NCBI GenBank assembly: GCA_001795335.1
Contig: MGOK01000118.1
Span: 1 to 6,116 of the forward strand
From: Chloroflexi bacterium RBG_19FT_COMBO_55_16
Lineage (GTDB): Bacteria > Chloroflexota > Anaerolineae > Anaerolineales > UBA4823
Direction of reading: 5' to 3'
Length of the DNA stretch: 6,116 nucleotides
Both the position numbers and the translations under genes were made by a program. Shown piece after piece: positions 5,566 to 6,116 of the stretch. The notes beneath the pieces are model-generated. The model was not told the DNA's origin. It made no database searches and worked only from the letters and a program-made list of their open reading frames with translations. Every line of letters starts with the position of its first letter. The stretch's first letter is position 1.

Positions 5566-5571
5566 AAAGGA
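5566..5571 (+). promoter_or_regulatory. Ribosome binding site of the small membrane-protein gene
   Basis: AAAGGA stands 9 bases before the ATG at 5581, a good Shine-Dalgarno that supports this start and shows the gene is translated independently of its upstream neighbour. Confidence 0.65.
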
Positions 5572-5580
5572 TTAAAGACC

Positions 5581-5961
5581 ATGAAATTCAGTACACTTAT
5601 GTTCGTTGGTGCTGTTGTAACGCTTGTGTTTGGGCTGGGTTTTATCCTCATGCCTGCACAGGTGTTGTCACTCTATGGGGTCACTCTGGATCCTAGTGGG
5701 CAATTTGTTGGGCGATACCTGGGGTCTTCATTCCTCGGGATTGCTGTTTTAGCCTGGTTAGCCAGGAACGTCCCGGCCTCCGAGACCCGGCGTGCGATTG
5801 TATCAGCCCTTTTCGTCACCACGGTGCTCGGTTTTGTCGTGGCCTTATATGACAAATTCGCCGGCCCAGGGAATGCCCTTGTTTGGTCTACCGTCGTCAT
5901 CTACTTGCTGTTTGCAGTAGGCTTTGGGTATTTCGCCTTTATTAAGCTAGGTGAGACCTAA
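5581..5961 (+). CDS. Small four-helix integral membrane protein of unknown function
   Basis: The 126-aa product is almost entirely hydrophobic, with four likely membrane helices at about 5-25, 43-62, 70-90 and 98-121. Short polar links separate them: MPAQVLSLYGVTLDPSG after helix 1, ARNVPASETRRA between helices 2 and 3, and YDKFAGPGN between 3 and 4. Helix 2 is preceded by GRYLGSS, a small-residue patch that suggests tight helix packing. No catalytic, metal-binding or transport signature is visible. It resembles the many short four-helix DUF proteins found across bacteria and archaea, but I cannot place it in a named family. A strong ribosome site and ATG at 5581 fix the start. It lies 142 bases after the condensing-enzyme stop on the same strand and could share its transcript, though the gap allows its own promoter. 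It is followed by a convergent tRNA gene. Confidence 0.85.
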   Translation: MKFSTLMFVGAVVTLVFGLGFILMPAQVLSLYGVTLDPSGQFVGRYLGSSFLGIAVLAWLARNVPASETRRAIVSALFVTTVLGFVVALYDKFAGPGNALVWSTVVIYLLFAVGFGYFAFIKLGET

Positions 5962-6029
5962 TATACACTCACCAGCCGCCTGACATACTATTGAAAGACA
6001 AGGTGCTGGCGAGGTTGCTTGCAGTGCTT

Positions 6030-6067
6030 AAACAAAGGCACCCGCTTATCTGAGCAGGCGCTTGTTT
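6030..6067 (-). terminator. Probable terminator of the tRNA transcript
   Basis: A 15-bp stem pairs 6030-6035 with 6062-6067 and 6038-6046 with 6053-6061, with a 2-base bulge and a 6-base loop. Two of the pairs are G-U wobbles in minus-strand RNA but A-C mismatches in plus-strand RNA, so the structure favours the minus strand. There the 3' arm ends in TTTGTTT just 3 bases beyond the end of the tRNA gene, as expected for an intrinsic terminator. The U-rich tail is partly in the stem, so strength is uncertain. Confidence 0.6.
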
Positions 6068-6069
6068 GC

Positions 6070-6116
6070 TGGCGGGGAGGGCGGGATTCGAACCCGCGGT
6101 CGAGGTTTAAAGCCCC
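6070..6116 (-). tRNA. tRNA, 3' part (class II likely: Ser or Sec; runs off right edge)
   Basis: On the minus strand the T arm GCGGG-TTCGAAT-CCCGC (6097-6081) is perfect, followed by the acceptor 3' strand CCTCCCC (6080-6074), discriminator G (6073) and an encoded CCA (6072-6070). Upstream, GGGG-CTTTAAA-CCTC-GACC (6116-6098) reads best as a long variable arm: GGGG pairs with CCTC (one G-U) around CTTTAAA. A discriminator G with a long variable arm is typical of tRNA-Ser and tRNA-Sec. The acceptor 5' strand, D arm and anticodon lie beyond the window, so the isotype cannot be assigned. Confidence 0.85.

Noticed and set aside
6098..6116. Reading of the edge tRNA as class I with anticodon loop CTTTAAA, giving anticodon UUA (an ochre suppressor)
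   Set aside because: A stem NGGGG/CCTCG can be drawn, but it leaves only 3 bases for the variable loop and gives an anticodon that reads a stop codon. A long variable arm explains the same bases more naturally, and the deciding sequence is off the window.

Overview
The window looks like chromosomal DNA from a free-living bacterium. Chloroflexota (Anaerolineae-like) is my best guess, from the style of the OmpR-type regulators and kinase, but this is a family-resemblance inference and not a proof. Gene density is high, intergenic gaps are short, and there are no transposases, integrases, CRISPR arrays or phage genes.

The left two thirds (1-3930) is a minus-strand signalling block. In transcription order it holds a hypoxanthine phosphoribosyltransferase (3930-3388); a membrane sensor histidine kinase with a Cache-like outer domain, HAMP, PAS, HisKA and HATPase (3342-1264); and an OmpR/PhoB-type response regulator (1267-587) whose start overlaps the kinase stop as ATGA. 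A strong intrinsic terminator (421-462) closes this unit. Beyond it a second, paralogous response regulator starts at 339 and runs off the left edge. It is about 74% identical in the receiver domain (hand count 84 of 113), has its own promoter region with Pho-box-like direct repeats, and has lost the Lys-Pro motif of the receiver fold.

A 242-base divergent intergenic region (3931-4172) separates this block from plus-strand genes. It is rich in dyads and carries five copies of ATCTC/GAGAT. It precedes a 421-aa condensing enzyme of the thiolase superfamily (KAS III/FabH-like, with a Cys-His-Asn triad) at 4173-5438. A small four-helix membrane protein of unknown function follows at 5581-5961. 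Hand counts on single lines suggest these plus-strand genes are less GC-rich than the kinase gene.

At the right edge the 3' part of a tRNA gene lies on the minus strand (6070-6116), with an encoded CCA, a discriminator G and what is probably a long variable arm (serine or selenocysteine type; the anticodon is off the window). A hairpin that pairs well only as minus-strand RNA lies just downstream of it and probably ends its transcript.

I see no obviously new multi-gene system. The points most worth a second look are the paralogous regulator pair with its Pho-like box array, the iterated motif upstream of the condensing enzyme, the enlarged FabH-like enzyme itself, and the identity of the edge tRNA.
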